Notes: generated by a model from the letters alone, not told the origin. Counted from the stretch's first letter, positions 43,145 to 51,544 are shown. The stretch: 51,544 nt of DNA from Prevotellaceae bacterium (GCA_020636695.1 JACJXJ010000010.1:1-51544), one strand, 5' to 3'. Program-made: numbers and translations.

Positions 43145-44941
43145 ATGATGCATCGTAGGTTTTTTATTCCTCAAGATTGGTATCCACGTTTGTTAACTTG
43201 GCGTGAACAACATATCAAAGAGAAACATTTTATTTTAATTCTTAGCTTGTTAGTTGGCATTGGAGCTGGGTTGGCGGCTTTTATTCTTAAAAGTACTATT
43301 CATGCTATTCAAGGTGTTGTTACTTCATTATTTGCTGCACATGAGGTTAATTACTGGTATTTAGCTTTACCTGCAGTAGGTATTACATTAGCAAGTTTGT
43401 TTGTACGTTACGTGGTAAAGGATGATATTAGTCACGGTGTCACTAAAATTTTATATGCAATTTCGCAACATAAAGCTATAATTAAGGTTCATAATATTTG
43501 GTCTTCTCTTGTGGCAAGTGCACTTACTATAGGTTTTGGTGGATCTGTTGGAGCTGAGGCGCCTATTGTGCTCACAGGATCGGCCTTGGGATCCAACTTG
43601 GGTCGAATGTTCAAACTTGATCAAAAAACCTTGATGTTGTTAGTTGGTTGCGGTGCCGCAGGAGCCATTGGCGGTATTTTTAAAGCACCTATTGCAGGTG
43701 TGGCCTTTACTATGGAAGTGTTGTTGCTTGATTTGACAATGACTTCCATTGTGCCTTTGTTGATTGCTTCGGTTACAGCCACAGCGATGTCGTATTTCTT
43801 AATGGGTAACGAAGTGATGTTTCGTTTTGATACGTATGAGGCATTTTCATTGGAACGTATTCCTCACATCATATTGTTAGGCATTGCTTGTGGTTTGGTT
43901 TCGTTATATTTTACGCGTGGCATGAATTGGCTCGAAGGAATATTTAAGAAGATTAAGAAGCCATATCAAAAAATTATGCTGGGTGGAATTATACTTAGCG
44001 TGTTAATTTTCTTCTTTCCACCTCTGTATGGTGAGGGATATGATACCATTTCGGCTTTACTTACGGGTAATTCTGATTCTATATTTAATCAAAGTTTGCT
44101 GTACGATTATCGTGGCGAAGTGTGGGCAGTGGTTCTGTATTTGAGCTTGATTATATTTTTTAAAATATTTGCTTCTACAGCTACCAATGGTGCTGGTGGA
44201 ACTGGTGGTATTTTTGCTCCTAGTCTATTTGTTGGATGTATCACTGGTTTTGTGGTTTCTATTGGACTCAATTTCATAGGTATTAATACACCTAACCAAA
44301 ATTTTGCATTTGCAGGCATGGCAGGTCTTATGTCGGGTGTGATGCATGCGCCACTTACGAGCACATTTTTAATTGCCGAATTGACTGGTGGTTACGATTT
44401 GTTTATGACATTGATGATAACGTCGGTAGTTTCTTATTTGACGATTATTATTTTTGAACCTCACAGTTTGTATGCTATGCGTTTAGCACAAAAAGGAGAA
44501 CTATTGACTCATCATAAAGACCGTGCCGTGCTGACGTTATTAAAAATGGACAATGTAATTGAAACGGATTTGGAAGTGGTTCATCCTGAAATGAAATTAG
44601 GTGAATTAGTCAAAGTTATTTCTCGTTCTCATCGTAATGTGTTCCCTGTGGTTAATAAAAAAACAGGTACTTTGGTGGGTATTGTTCCGCTTGATGAAGT
44701 GCGTAATATTATGTTTAGACCTGAATTGTACGATCGTTTTACGGTTCAAAAACTGATGATTGCCATTCCTGCCAAAATCAATATAAATATGCCGATGGAA
44801 AAGGTGATGGATGTGTTTGAGGATACTGGCGCATGGAACTTACCAGTGGTGGACGACCAAGGAAAATACGTTGGCTTTGTCTCCAAATCGAAAATATTCA
44901 ATTCGTACCGACGTGTGTTGGTACACTTCTCTGAAGAGTAA
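43145..44941 (+). CDS. ClC-family chloride channel/transporter with CBS domains
   Basis: A 598-residue membrane protein with about ten hydrophobic segments followed by two CBS domains (about 470-598), which in other ClC proteins bind nucleotides and regulate gating. The gating Glu is in GGSVGAEAPIV (about residue 136). GxFxP appears as GGIFAPSLFVG near 354. The Ser-containing GSGIP motif is replaced by SHGVT near 97. Probably a chloride/proton exchanger, although the unusual motif makes ion selectivity less certain. 32 bases after the protease gene. Confidence 0.85.
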   Translation: MMHRRFFIPQDWYPRLLTWREQHIKEKHFILILSLLVGIGAGLAAFILKSTIHAIQGVVTSLFAAHEVNYWYLALPAVGITLASLFVRYVVKDDISHGVTKILYAISQHKAIIKVHNIWSSLVASALTIGFGGSVGAEAPIVLTGSALGSNLGRMFKLDQKTLMLLVGCGAAGAIGGIFKAPIAGVAFTMEVLLLDLTMTSIVPLLIASVTATAMSYFLMGNEVMFRFDTYEAFSLERIPHIILLGIACGLVSLYFTRGMNWLEGIFKKIKKPYQKIMLGGIILSVLIFFFPPLYGEGYDTISALLTGNSDSIFNQSLLYDYRGEVWAVVLYLSLIIFFKIFASTATNGAGGTGGIFAPSLFVGCITGFVVSIGLNFIGINTPNQNFAFAGMAGLMSGVMHAPLTSTFLIAELTGGYDLFMTLMITSVVSYLTIIIFEPHSLYAMRLAQKGELLTHHKDRAVLTLLKMDNVIETDLEVVHPEMKLGELVKVISRSHRNVFPVVNKKTGTLVGIVPLDEVRNIMFRPELYDRFTVQKLMIAIPAKININMPMEKVMDVFEDTGAWNLPVVDDQGKYVGFVSKSKIFNSYRRVLVHFSEE

Positions 44942-44950
44942 AATTGTTTA

Positions 44951-45029
44951 GCTACCCCAAACCCCTAAAGGGGCTTTGAGGGCTGCGAGTTTTGTTCTTT
45001 AAGTCCCCTTTAGGGGATTTAGGGGGTAG
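44951..45029. repeat. MITE- or REP-like palindromic element
   Basis: Two nested palindromes. The ends GCTACCCCAAACCCC and GGGGATTTAGGGGGTAG are imperfect inverted repeats of each other, and each arm contains its own short palindrome (CCCCTAAAGGGG and CCCCTTTAGGGG). The central 20 bases are unique. The structure resembles dispersed palindromic elements found between genes in Bacteroidetes. Only one copy was noticed in the window. Confidence 0.6.
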
Positions 45030-45054
45030 ATTAAACTTATTTTGTTACAAAGCT

Positions 45055-45094
45055 AAATAAAGCAGGAACGAAAATTTTCGTTCCTGCTTTATTT
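45055..45094. terminator. rny: Bidirectional terminator between clc and rny
   Basis: A 20-bp perfect palindrome (AAATAAAGCAGGAACGAAAA and its complement) without a loop, flanked by T-rich sequence. Serves converging clc and rny genes. Confidence 0.8.
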
Positions 45095-45124
45095 TATAAA
45101 TGTTGTTACGTTCTATGTCGCTGT

Positions 45125-46678
45125 TTATTTAGCGTAACTTACCGAGCGTGTTTCACGGATAACCGTAATTTTTACTTGTCCTGGATAAGTCATTTCATCT
45201 TGAATTTTCTTAGCAATGTCGTACGATAACGTTTCTACTGTTTTGTCGTCCACTTTATCAGCACCAACAATTACGCGTAATTCGCGACCTGCTTGGATAG
45301 CATAAGTTTTGAGTACGCCAGGGTAGGATAGTGCTAAGTTTTCAAGGTCGTTCAAACGTTTGATGTAAGCTTCTACAATCTCGCGGCGAGCACCAGGGCG
45401 AGCACCAGAAATAGCATCGCATACTTGTACAATCGGTGCTAAAAGCGAAGTCATTTCTACTTCGTCGTGGTGAGCACCAATGGCGTTGCAAATATCTGGT
45501 TTTTCTTTGTATTTTTCAGCCAAATTCATACCAAGAATAGCGTGTGGCAATTCTGGTTGATCATCAGGCACTTTACCAATATCGTGTAGTAAGCCAGCAC
45601 GTTTCGCTTTTTGTGGATTTAAACCAAGCTCAGCAGCCATCACAGCACATAAGTTAGCTGTTTCGCGCGCATGTTGCAATAAGTTTTGTCCGTATGACGA
45701 ACGGTACTTCATTTTACCAATCAAACGAATCAAGTCAGGATGTAAGCCGTGAACACCAAGGTCGATAGCGGTGCGTTTACCAATTTCGGCAATTTCTTCT
45801 TCTACCTGTTTTTTAGTTTTTGCTACCACTTCCTCAATACGAGCTGGGTGAATACGTCCGTCTACTACTAATTGGTGTAAAGCTAAACGGGCAATTTCGC
45901 GGCGTACAGGGTCAAAACCTGAAAGTACAATAGCATCTGGGGTATCGTCCACAATAATTTCGACGCCAGTAGCGGCTTCTAAAGCACGGATGTTACGACC
46001 TTCACGACCGATAATACGTCCCTTTACTTCGTCCGATTCAATATTGAATACAGTTACTGAATTTTCGATAGCCGTTTCAGTAGCTACACGTTGTATGGTT
46101 TGTACAATAATACGTTTTGCCTCTTTGTTGGCAGTCATTTTTGCCTCTTCCATCATTTCATTGACATAAGCCATTGCGTCTGTTTTGGCTTCATCTTTGA
46201 TGTTTTCAATCAGTTGGGCTTTAGCTTGTTCCGCTGATAATCCAGAGATGGCTGCTAGTTTTTCAGTGGCTTGGAAATGCATTTTTTCCAATTCTTGTTT
46301 TTTTGAGTCTACTACAACTAACTGTTTGTCCAAATTGTCTTTGATGGCATCCACCTCGTTACTTTTGCGTTGTAATTCACTTTGACGTTGATTAAGTGAC
46401 TGTTCTTTTTGTTGTAGTCGCACTTCGTTTTGTTGTGCACGATTTTCGCTTTGTTGAATTTTTGAATTGCGTTCAGCTACCTCTTTTTCGAATTCAGCCT
46501 TCATGTTAATGAATTTTTCTTTGGCTTCGAGTAGCTTGTTACGTTTTAAATTTTCAGCATCTTCTTCTGCTTTTTTGAGGGTATTACGCACTTTCCCTTT
46601 GGTGGCAGTGTGAGTCACAAACCATCCTATTGCGCCACCACCCAAAAGAGCAGCTATAGAGATCATAATTTCAATCAT
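45125..46678 (-). CDS. rny: Ribonuclease Y
   Basis: A 517-residue endoribonuclease that starts mRNA decay. An N-terminal membrane anchor (about 3-22) is followed by a long coiled coil (25-200, Gln/Glu/Lys-rich), a KH RNA-binding domain (GRIIGREGRNIRALEAATGV near 219) and an HD domain with LLHDIGKVPDDQPELPHAI (about 356) and HHDEVEM near 393. All match the rny family, and length is normal. 130 bases downstream of zapA on the same strand, separated from it by a hairpin. Confidence 0.94.
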   Translation of the reverse strand: MIEIMISIAALLGGGAIGWFVTHTATKGKVRNTLKKAEEDAENLKRNKLLEAKEKFINMKAEFEKEVAERNSKIQQSENRAQQNEVRLQQKEQSLNQRQSELQRKSNEVDAIKDNLDKQLVVVDSKKQELEKMHFQATEKLAAISGLSAEQAKAQLIENIKDEAKTDAMAYVNEMMEEAKMTANKEAKRIIVQTIQRVATETAIENSVTVFNIESDEVKGRIIGREGRNIRALEAATGVEIIVDDTPDAIVLSGFDPVRREIARLALHQLVVDGRIHPARIEEVVAKTKKQVEEEIAEIGKRTAIDLGVHGLHPDLIRLIGKMKYRSSYGQNLLQHARETANLCAVMAAELGLNPQKAKRAGLLHDIGKVPDDQPELPHAILGMNLAEKYKEKPDICNAIGAHHDEVEMTSLLAPIVQVCDAISGARPGARREIVEAYIKRLNDLENLALSYPGVLKTYAIQAGRELRVIVGADKVDDKTVETLSYDIAKKIQDEMTYPGQVKITVIRETRSVSYAK

Positions 46679-46737
46679 AAAATATTGTTTTAATGTTTAG
46701 TTATAAAATAGAGTTATCTGTTTGATTTTTTTTAAAT

Positions 46738-46785
46738 AAAAAATGCACCACAACACACGACCTCAAGGTAATGTGTTATAGTGCA
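46738..46785 (-). terminator. Terminator after zapA with a nested loop hairpin
   Basis: Minus-strand TGCACTATAACACA / TGTGTTGTGGTGCA, a 14-bp stem with two G-T pairs, followed by six T. The 14-base loop itself contains a small hairpin (ACCT/AGGT). It lies between zapA and rny. Confidence 0.75.
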
Positions 46786-46807
46786 AGAACATTATAGATA
46801 GTTAAAC

Positions 46808-47098
46808 CTATTCTTTTGTCACACGGTCGATTAAATCCGACCACTCTTTCATTTTATCAGCCAATGGTGCCGCATCTGTTTTGTGGCCTATTCGCTCGCA
46901 TTCTAATGCTTGATCCATAGCTACCATCGTCAAAATAGTCGGATAGTCAGCTGTGGTGAATGTTTTGTAAAAAAAGTCGAGTCTTTCGTTTAGTTTTCGG
47001 GCTGCTTCACGATAAACAAACTCTTCGTCGCGATTAATGGTTAAGCGTAAAGAGCGACCGGCTATGTTGAGGGTTATGGTTAGTTTCTCTTCCATCAC
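46808..47098 (-). CDS. zapA: Cell division protein ZapA
   Basis: A 96-residue FtsZ-ring-associated protein. An N-terminal beta-hairpin region (KLTITLNIAGRSLRLTINRD) and EFVYREAARKLNERLDFF lead into a C-terminal helix with ILTMVAMDQALECERIGHK, the usual ZapA pattern. It promotes bundling of FtsZ protofilaments. Starts 8 bases after the coiled-coil gene upstream, so the two form an operon. Confidence 0.83.
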   Translation of the reverse strand: MMEEKLTITLNIAGRSLRLTINRDEEFVYREAARKLNERLDFFYKTFTTADYPTILTMVAMDQALECERIGHKTDAAPLADKMKEWSDLIDRVTKE

Positions 47099-47105
47099 TC
47101 GGTTC

Positions 47106-47399
47106 TTATTCGTTAAGCAATTCTAAACAACTATCAATGTCTCGCACTAATCTGGAAATCCTACGATGAGCCGTTTTCTTGTCTTCTTCCGAAAAACCTA
47201 CCATACGAGCCATCTTAAGAGCTGAATAACTAGAGCGTAATTCTACAATCTCTTTATGTGCTTCCATCAATTCTTCACGAGTTTTAGCCAATTCTTCAAC
47301 CAATTGCTCGTTTTTCTTTTCCAGATTTTCATATCTGAAAATGAGCTGATTAAGTTTGCTCTCGAACTGGTTAATGACGTGTTGATGTTGATTATTCAT
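47106..47399 (-). CDS. Coiled-coil protein upstream of zapA
   Basis: A 97-residue protein, almost wholly coiled coil (about 8-60: FESKLNQLIFRYENLEKKNE, ELAKTREELMEAHKEIVELR), with a basic C-terminal segment (KKTAHRRISRLVRDID). Its place directly before zapA and its short coiled-coil form recall ZapB-type partners. That role is inferred. The start is set at MNNQHQHV, 47399, because the promoter -7 box at 47420-47427 lies on the upstream codon at 47420. Confidence 0.7.
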   Translation of the reverse strand: MNNQHQHVINQFESKLNQLIFRYENLEKKNEQLVEELAKTREELMEAHKEIVELRSSYSALKMARMVGFSEEDKKTAHRRISRLVRDIDSCLELLNE

Positions 47400-47419
47400 T
47401 GCAGAGTGTAAAATCCTCA

Positions 47420-47449
47420 CAAAGATATAACATTCAGTTGATACCGCAA
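47420..47449 (-). promoter_or_regulatory. Promoter of the coiled-coil/zapA operon
   Basis: Minus-strand -7 box TATCTTTG (47420-47427) and TTG at 47447-47449, a 19-bp spacer. The start codon at 47399 follows 20 bases later. Confidence 0.65.
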
Positions 47450-47538
47450 AATTTTTTTTGTTTTTATTTCAAAAGCGAATAGATGTATTGGCTTTTGAAA
47501 AAAGTGTTATTTTATTAGAGAAATTTTTCCGTATTTAT

Positions 47539-47569
47539 TTGCGTAATCGGTTAATTAAGGCTAATTTTG
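47539..47569 (+). promoter_or_regulatory. Promoter of the frdCAB operon
   Basis: TTG at 47539-47541, a 20-bp spacer and TAATTTTG at 47562-47569. The resulting leader before the frdC start is about 115 bases and T-rich. No riboswitch-like structure was recognised in it. Confidence 0.55.
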
Positions 47570-47691
47570 TGGCTCATTTGTTTACATTAAAATTTTTGTG
47601 TTTTATTTTTTGATGTACAGTGCATTTTGACAGATTTCTTGATAAAAAAATAGATAAAATACTTATAATTATTAACTAAAATCTTTAATTT

Positions 47692-48396
47692 ATGACGTGG
47701 TTAACGAACTCTTCGATTGGAAGAAAAGTCGTGATGAGCGTAACTGGCGCCGCTTTGGTGTTATTTTTGCTTTTTCATGGTGCAATGAATGTGGTAGCTA
47801 TCATCTCAGAAGAAGGCTACAATATGATTTGTGAATTTTTAGGGGCTAACTGGTATGCTATGGTTGGCACTATGGGATTGGCATTTCTGATGATAGTACA
47901 TATTCTTTATGCCTTTGTTCTGTCTATTCAAAATTATCGTGCCCGTGGACGCGAACGTTATGCAGTGACTGAACGCCAAACTGATGTGGAGTGGTCTTCA
48001 AAAAATATGCTTGTGTTAGGATTTATTATCATAGGCTTTTTAGGATTACATCTCTTTAATTTTTGGTACAAAATGCAATGGGTGGAATTACGCGTAAATA
48101 TGGGCTTGCTTCCTCATGAAGCTGGCGTTGATGCTGCTAATGGAATTAAATATATTAAAGATTTATTTGCTCAACCTGTTTATGCTGGTCTTTACTTGGT
48201 TTGGTTAGGTGCGTTGTGGTTCCATTTAACTCATGGTGTTTGGAGTGCGCTTCATACTCTTGGTTGGAATAATAATACTTGGATGCCACGTGTTAAAATG
48301 ATTGCTAACATTGTTTCTACGCTTGTTGTTTTGATGTTTGCAGCAGTGGTTGTTTATTATTTTGGATATGCATTGGGTTCTACCTATGCTTTGTAA
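47692..48396 (+). CDS. frdC: Fumarate reductase/succinate dehydrogenase cytochrome b subunit
   Basis: A 234-residue diheme cytochrome b with five membrane spans. Conserved His residues are seen in LLFHGAMNVV (about residue 30), MIVHILYAFVL (near 80), FLGLHLFNF (near 122) and HLTHGVWSALHTLGW (near 178-193), enough for the two hemes. It anchors the FrdA-FrdB subunits to the membrane and exchanges electrons with menaquinone. In Bacteroidetes this enzyme mostly works as fumarate reductase in anaerobic respiration. Confidence 0.9.
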   Translation: MTWLTNSSIGRKVVMSVTGAALVLFLLFHGAMNVVAIISEEGYNMICEFLGANWYAMVGTMGLAFLMIVHILYAFVLSIQNYRARGRERYAVTERQTDVEWSSKNMLVLGFIIIGFLGLHLFNFWYKMQWVELRVNMGLLPHEAGVDAANGIKYIKDLFAQPVYAGLYLVWLGALWFHLTHGVWSALHTLGWNNNTWMPRVKMIANIVSTLVVLMFAAVVVYYFGYALGSTYAL

Positions 48397-48422
48397 TGTC
48401 AAATTAAAACATTATTATAATT

Positions 48423-50552
48423 ATGGCTAAGAAAAAAGAAGATGTGGTGGATACAGCTAAGGCTGTTACCAATAAAGTTGTAAAAGCTGTGAAGGAAAAG
48501 GTTGCACAGGTTACTAACGACGATGTTACCAAAGAAGCTGTAGAGGCTGTAAAAGATGCAACTGAGAAAGTGGCAAAGGCAGTAAAACAAGCTGTAGAAA
48601 CCATGACAGAAGATTATGTGACTGCTAAAATTCCAGAAGGTCCGTTGGCTGACAAATGGAATAATTATAAAGCTCACCAAAAATTGGTGAATCCGGCTAA
48701 TAAACGTCGTTTAGATGTGATTGTAGTTGGTACAGGTTTGGCCGGAGCTTCTGCTGCAGCTTCATTAGGTGAGTTGGGATTCAACGTGTTAAATTTCTGT
48801 ATTCAGGATTCACCACGTCGCGCACACTCTATTGCAGCTCAAGGTGGTATCAATGCTGCTAAAAATTATCAAAATGACGGTGACTCTGTTTATCGTTTAT
48901 TCTATGATACTATCAAAGGTGGTGACTATCGTGCTCGTGAAGCTAATGTTTATCGTTTGGCTGAAGTGTCTAATAGTATTATCGACCAATGTGTGGCTCA
49001 AGGTGTTCCTTTCGCTCGCGAATACGGCGGCTTACTCGACAATCGTTCGTTTGGTGGTGCACAAGTTTCACGTACCTTTTATGCTAAAGGTCAAACTGGT
49101 CAACAATTGTTATTAGGTGCTTATTCTGCATTAAGTCGTCAAATACACAAAGGTACCGTAAAAATGTACACGCGCTACGAAATGCTCGATGTTGTAGTTG
49201 TAGATGGTCGTGCTCGTGGTATCATTACTCGTAATTTGGTTACGGGTAAAATTGAACGTTTCTTTGCCCATGCGGTAGTAGTAGGTACTGGTGGTTATGG
49301 TAATACGTTCTTCTTGTCCACCAATGCAATGGCATCAAATGGTTCAGCCGCTGTTCAGATGTATAAAAAAGGCGCCTATTTTGCTAATCCTTGTTTCGCA
49401 CAAATTCACCCAACTTGTATTCCTGTTCACGGTGAGTTCCAATCAAAATTAACTTTGATGTCGGAATCATTGCGTAATGACGGTCGTATTTGGGTGCCTA
49501 AAAAGAAAGAAGATGCAGAAGCTATACGTGCAGGCAAAAAGAAACCAACCGAAATTCCTGATGAAGATCGTGATTTCTATTTGGAACGTCGTTATCCAGC
49601 TTTCGGTAACTTGGTGCCACGTGACGTAGCTTCGCGTGCAGCTAAAGAACGTTGTGATGCGGGCTTTGGTGTTAATAATACTGGCTTAGCTGTGTATCTC
49701 GATTTTAAATACGCTATTGAACGCTTAGGTCGTGATGTGGTTGAGGCACGTTATGGTAACCTGTTCCAAATGTATGATAAAATTGTAGATGAAAATCCAT
49801 ATGAAACTCCTATGATGATTTTCCCTGCTATTCACTACACAATGGGTGGTATCTGGGTTGATTATGAATTGCAAACATCCGTTAAAGGTCTATTTTGTAT
49901 AGGTGAAGCTAATTTCTCTGATCACGGCGCTAACCGTTTAGGTGCTTCGGCTTTGATGCAGGGTTTAGCTGATGGTTATTTCGTATTGCCTTATACTATT
50001 CAAAATTATTTAGCTGACCAAATTCAAGTCCCTCGTATGAGTACGGAATTGAAGGAATTTGTTGAAGCTGAAAAGGCCATCAATGATAAAATTGATAAGT
50101 TAATGAGCATTCAAGGAACACGTTCGGTTGATAGCATTCACCGTGAGTTGGGTCTTGTTATGTGGGATTTTGTGGGTATGGCACGAACTGCTGAAGGTTT
50201 ACGTACTGCTTTGAAGAGAATTTTAGAAGTTAAGAAAATATTCTGGACAGAAGTCTTTATTCCAGGTTCACGTAATGATTTGAACGTAGAACTTGAAAAA
50301 GCCTTACGTTTAGCCGATTTTCTTGAAATAGGTGAATTGATGGCACGCGATGGTTTGAACCGTGAAGAATCATGTGGTGGCCATTTCCGTGAAGAATATC
50401 AAACACCTGAAGGCGAAGCTCTACGCCAAGATGATAAATTCTCTTATGTTTCATGTTGGAAATATCAAGGCGAAGGTCAAGAACCAAAATTGCTCAAAGA
50501 AAAACTTGAATATGAATTTGTGGCTCGTCAAACACGTAACTATAAAGCGTAA
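48423..50552 (+). CDS. frdA: Fumarate reductase/succinate dehydrogenase flavoprotein with N-terminal extension
   Basis: A 709-residue flavoprotein. Residues from about 61 match the family: AKIPEGPLADKWNNYKAHQK, the FAD-binding VIVVGTGLAGASAAASLGEL near 94, the covalent-FAD region RRAHSIAAQGGINAA near 127, IHPTCIPVHGE, and HGANRLGASALMQGLADGY near 500. The first 60 residues are an extra Lys/Ala/Val-rich helix (KAVTNKVVKAVKEKVAQVT...) not found in typical FrdA. ATG 48603 would give the usual 649-residue form. The usual start context (AT-rich leader) favours 48423. Confidence 0.9.
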   Translation: MAKKKEDVVDTAKAVTNKVVKAVKEKVAQVTNDDVTKEAVEAVKDATEKVAKAVKQAVETMTEDYVTAKIPEGPLADKWNNYKAHQKLVNPANKRRLDVIVVGTGLAGASAAASLGELGFNVLNFCIQDSPRRAHSIAAQGGINAAKNYQNDGDSVYRLFYDTIKGGDYRAREANVYRLAEVSNSIIDQCVAQGVPFAREYGGLLDNRSFGGAQVSRTFYAKGQTGQQLLLGAYSALSRQIHKGTVKMYTRYEMLDVVVVDGRARGIITRNLVTGKIERFFAHAVVVGTGGYGNTFFLSTNAMASNGSAAVQMYKKGAYFANPCFAQIHPTCIPVHGEFQSKLTLMSESLRNDGRIWVPKKKEDAEAIRAGKKKPTEIPDEDRDFYLERRYPAFGNLVPRDVASRAAKERCDAGFGVNNTGLAVYLDFKYAIERLGRDVVEARYGNLFQMYDKIVDENPYETPMMIFPAIHYTMGGIWVDYELQTSVKGLFCIGEANFSDHGANRLGASALMQGLADGYFVLPYTIQNYLADQIQVPRMSTELKEFVEAEKAINDKIDKLMSIQGTRSVDSIHRELGLVMWDFVGMARTAEGLRTALKRILEVKKIFWTEVFIPGSRNDLNVELEKALRLADFLEIGELMARDGLNREESCGGHFREEYQTPEGEALRQDDKFSYVSCWKYQGEGQEPKLLKEKLEYEFVARQTRNYKA

Positions 50553-50557
50553 AAACA

Positions 50558-51313
50558 ATGGAAAAGACAATTAATATAAAAGTAAGAGTATGGCGTCAAG
50601 CTGGTCCTAAAGCAAAAGGCGCTTTTGAAACGTATGAATTGAATAATGTGTCAATTGATAGTTCATTTTTGGAAATGCTTGATGTTTTAAATGAACAACT
50701 TATTCACGAGCGTAAAGAACCAATTGTATTTGATCATGATTGTCGCGAAGGAATTTGCGGTATGTGTTCACTGTACATCAATGGACATCCACACGGACCT
50801 GACAGCAGTGTTACTACTTGTCAATTACACATGCGTAAATTTAAAGATGGTGAAACTATTACTGTAGAACCTTGGCGTTCGCATGCATTCCCTGTTATTA
50901 AAGATTTAATGGTCGACAGACGTGCTTACGATAAAATTATGCAAGCTGGTGGTTACGTGTCTGTAAATACAGGTGGCGTACCAGATGCTAATGCTATACC
51001 AATCTCAAAACTAAAAGCTGATGAAGCAATGGATGCCGCTTCTTGTATTGGTTGTGGTGCTTGTGCTGCTGCTTGTAAAAATGGTTCTGCTATGTTGTTC
51101 GTTGCGGCCAAAGTAAGCCAACTGGCGCTATTGCCACAAGGTCAAGTAGAGGGCGCAGCACGTGCTAAAGCTATGTTGTCAAAAATGGATGAACTAGGTT
51201 TTGGTAACTGTACAAATACTGGTGCTTGTGCTGCTGAGTGTCCTAAAAATATTTCATTAAGCCATATTGCTCGCTTGAATCGTGAGTATATTTGCGCTAA
51301 GTTCAAAGACTAA
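50558..51313 (+). CDS. frdB: Fumarate reductase/succinate dehydrogenase iron-sulfur subunit
   Basis: A 251-residue subunit that passes electrons between FAD and the membrane heme. [2Fe-2S] ligands lie in CREGICGMCSLYINGH (about 68-83) with a fourth Cys in VTTCQLHM near 94. The two further clusters use CIGCGACAAACKNG near 168 and CTNTGACAAECPKNISLSHI near 222. Starts 5 bases after the frdA stop. Length is normal for Bacteroidetes FrdB. A terminator follows at 51335. Confidence 0.93.
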   Translation: MEKTINIKVRVWRQAGPKAKGAFETYELNNVSIDSSFLEMLDVLNEQLIHERKEPIVFDHDCREGICGMCSLYINGHPHGPDSSVTTCQLHMRKFKDGETITVEPWRSHAFPVIKDLMVDRRAYDKIMQAGGYVSVNTGGVPDANAIPISKLKADEAMDAASCIGCGACAAACKNGSAMLFVAAKVSQLALLPQGQVEGAARAKAMLSKMDELGFGNCTNTGACAAECPKNISLSHIARLNREYICAKFKD

Positions 51314-51334
51314 TTAAAATTATTATTTCATTTC

Positions 51335-51375
51335 ATAAGAGCATTGTTTTGCTTTACACAAAACAATGCCCTTAT
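51335..51375 (+). terminator. Terminator after frdB
   Basis: GCATTGTTTT / AAAACAATGC, a 10-bp stem extended by ATAAG/CTTAT across one mismatch, followed by TTTTT. Confidence 0.75.
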
Positions 51376-51392
51376 TTTTATCAAAACAATTT

Positions 51393-51544
51393 ATGAAAAA
51401 GATTATTTTCACAACCTTATTGGTGTTTATTGGCCTATCGGCATTTGCATTACGTGTGCAAGATAGTAAAACGAATGCTTGGGCTACTTATTACACCACA
51501 GCTGGTTATAATCGTTCTGTAACAAACGGTTGGGTATCAACTTG
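51393..51544 (+). CDS. Secreted protein, truncated by window end
   Basis: Fifty codons are visible. A signal peptide (residues 1-17, KKIIFTTLLVFIGLSAFA) is followed by a polar stretch with Thr, Tyr and Trp. The rest lies beyond the window and the family cannot be named. Confidence 0.6.
   Translation, partial: MKKIIFTTLLVFIGLSAFALRVQDSKTNAWATYYTTAGYNRSVTNGWVST

Noticed and set aside
46679..46807. 6S RNA gene next to zapA, as in enterobacteria
   Set aside because: The gap is only about 130 bases and holds one terminator-like hairpin, too short for a typical 6S RNA.
48399..48680. Two antisense open frames rich in Phe/Ser/Thr opposite the FrdA extension
   Set aside because: They mirror the Lys/Ala/Val-rich coding sequence on the plus strand and have no start context or neighbours.

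Overview
The window comes from a Bacteroidetes chromosome, most likely order Bacteroidales. Supporting signs are TAnnTTTG-type -7 boxes with a TTG about 20 bp upstream, no Shine-Dalgarno sequences, an A/V-type ATPase operon containing a DUF2764 gene, a FrdCAB fumarate reductase/succinate dehydrogenase operon, a DUF4296 lipoprotein beside lspA, and a DksA/TraR-type protein without most zinc cysteines. A genus cannot be named from sequence reading alone.

Bases 1 to about 9680 are an integrated phage-like element whose left end is outside the window. Bases 1-3454 hold nine intact, tightly packed genes: a 224-aa beta-rich soluble protein (candidate major capsid protein) and eight small proteins, each with one predicted membrane segment, most with a short basic C-terminal tail. 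One of them carries an HExxH zincin motif. This looks like the structural block of a tailless phage with a membrane-containing virion. From about 3455 to 9555 nearly every gene is broken by frameshifts and stops. Readable remnants include a GH24 lysozyme, a coiled-coil membrane protein, a lipoprotein-like gene, a possible phosphoribosyltransferase and a tyrosine integrase. The element ends against the 3' end of a tRNA-Ala gene.

Bases 9760-29440 are ordinary chromosome. They hold priA, tRNA-Leu, glyS, upp, an acyl-CoA ligase with an XRE-cupin regulator, and a periplasmic thioredoxin. Next comes a cell-wall-sugar operon (AmgK-like kinase fused to a RapZ C-terminal domain, MurU-like nucleotidyltransferase, YgbA-like protein, TatD). 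Then follow tRNA-Ser, an ExbB/ExbD/ExbD energy-transduction operon, mlaE-mlaF, a dksA/traR-like gene, lspA, a DUF4296 lipoprotein and an archaeal-type proS.

Bases 29500-37140 are a seven-gene A/V-type ATPase operon on the minus strand (E, DUF2764, A, B, D, I, K). Its K subunit keeps residues typical of sodium-binding rotors. Divergent truA, a yqhD-like alcohol dehydrogenase and guanine deaminase follow, then a TerB-DnaJ protein, an S41 protease and a ClC channel.

Bases 44940-51544 contain a MITE-like palindrome, rny, zapA with an upstream coiled-coil gene, and the frdCAB operon. FrdA carries an unusual 60-residue Lys/Ala/Val-rich N-terminal extension. The window ends inside a secreted protein gene.
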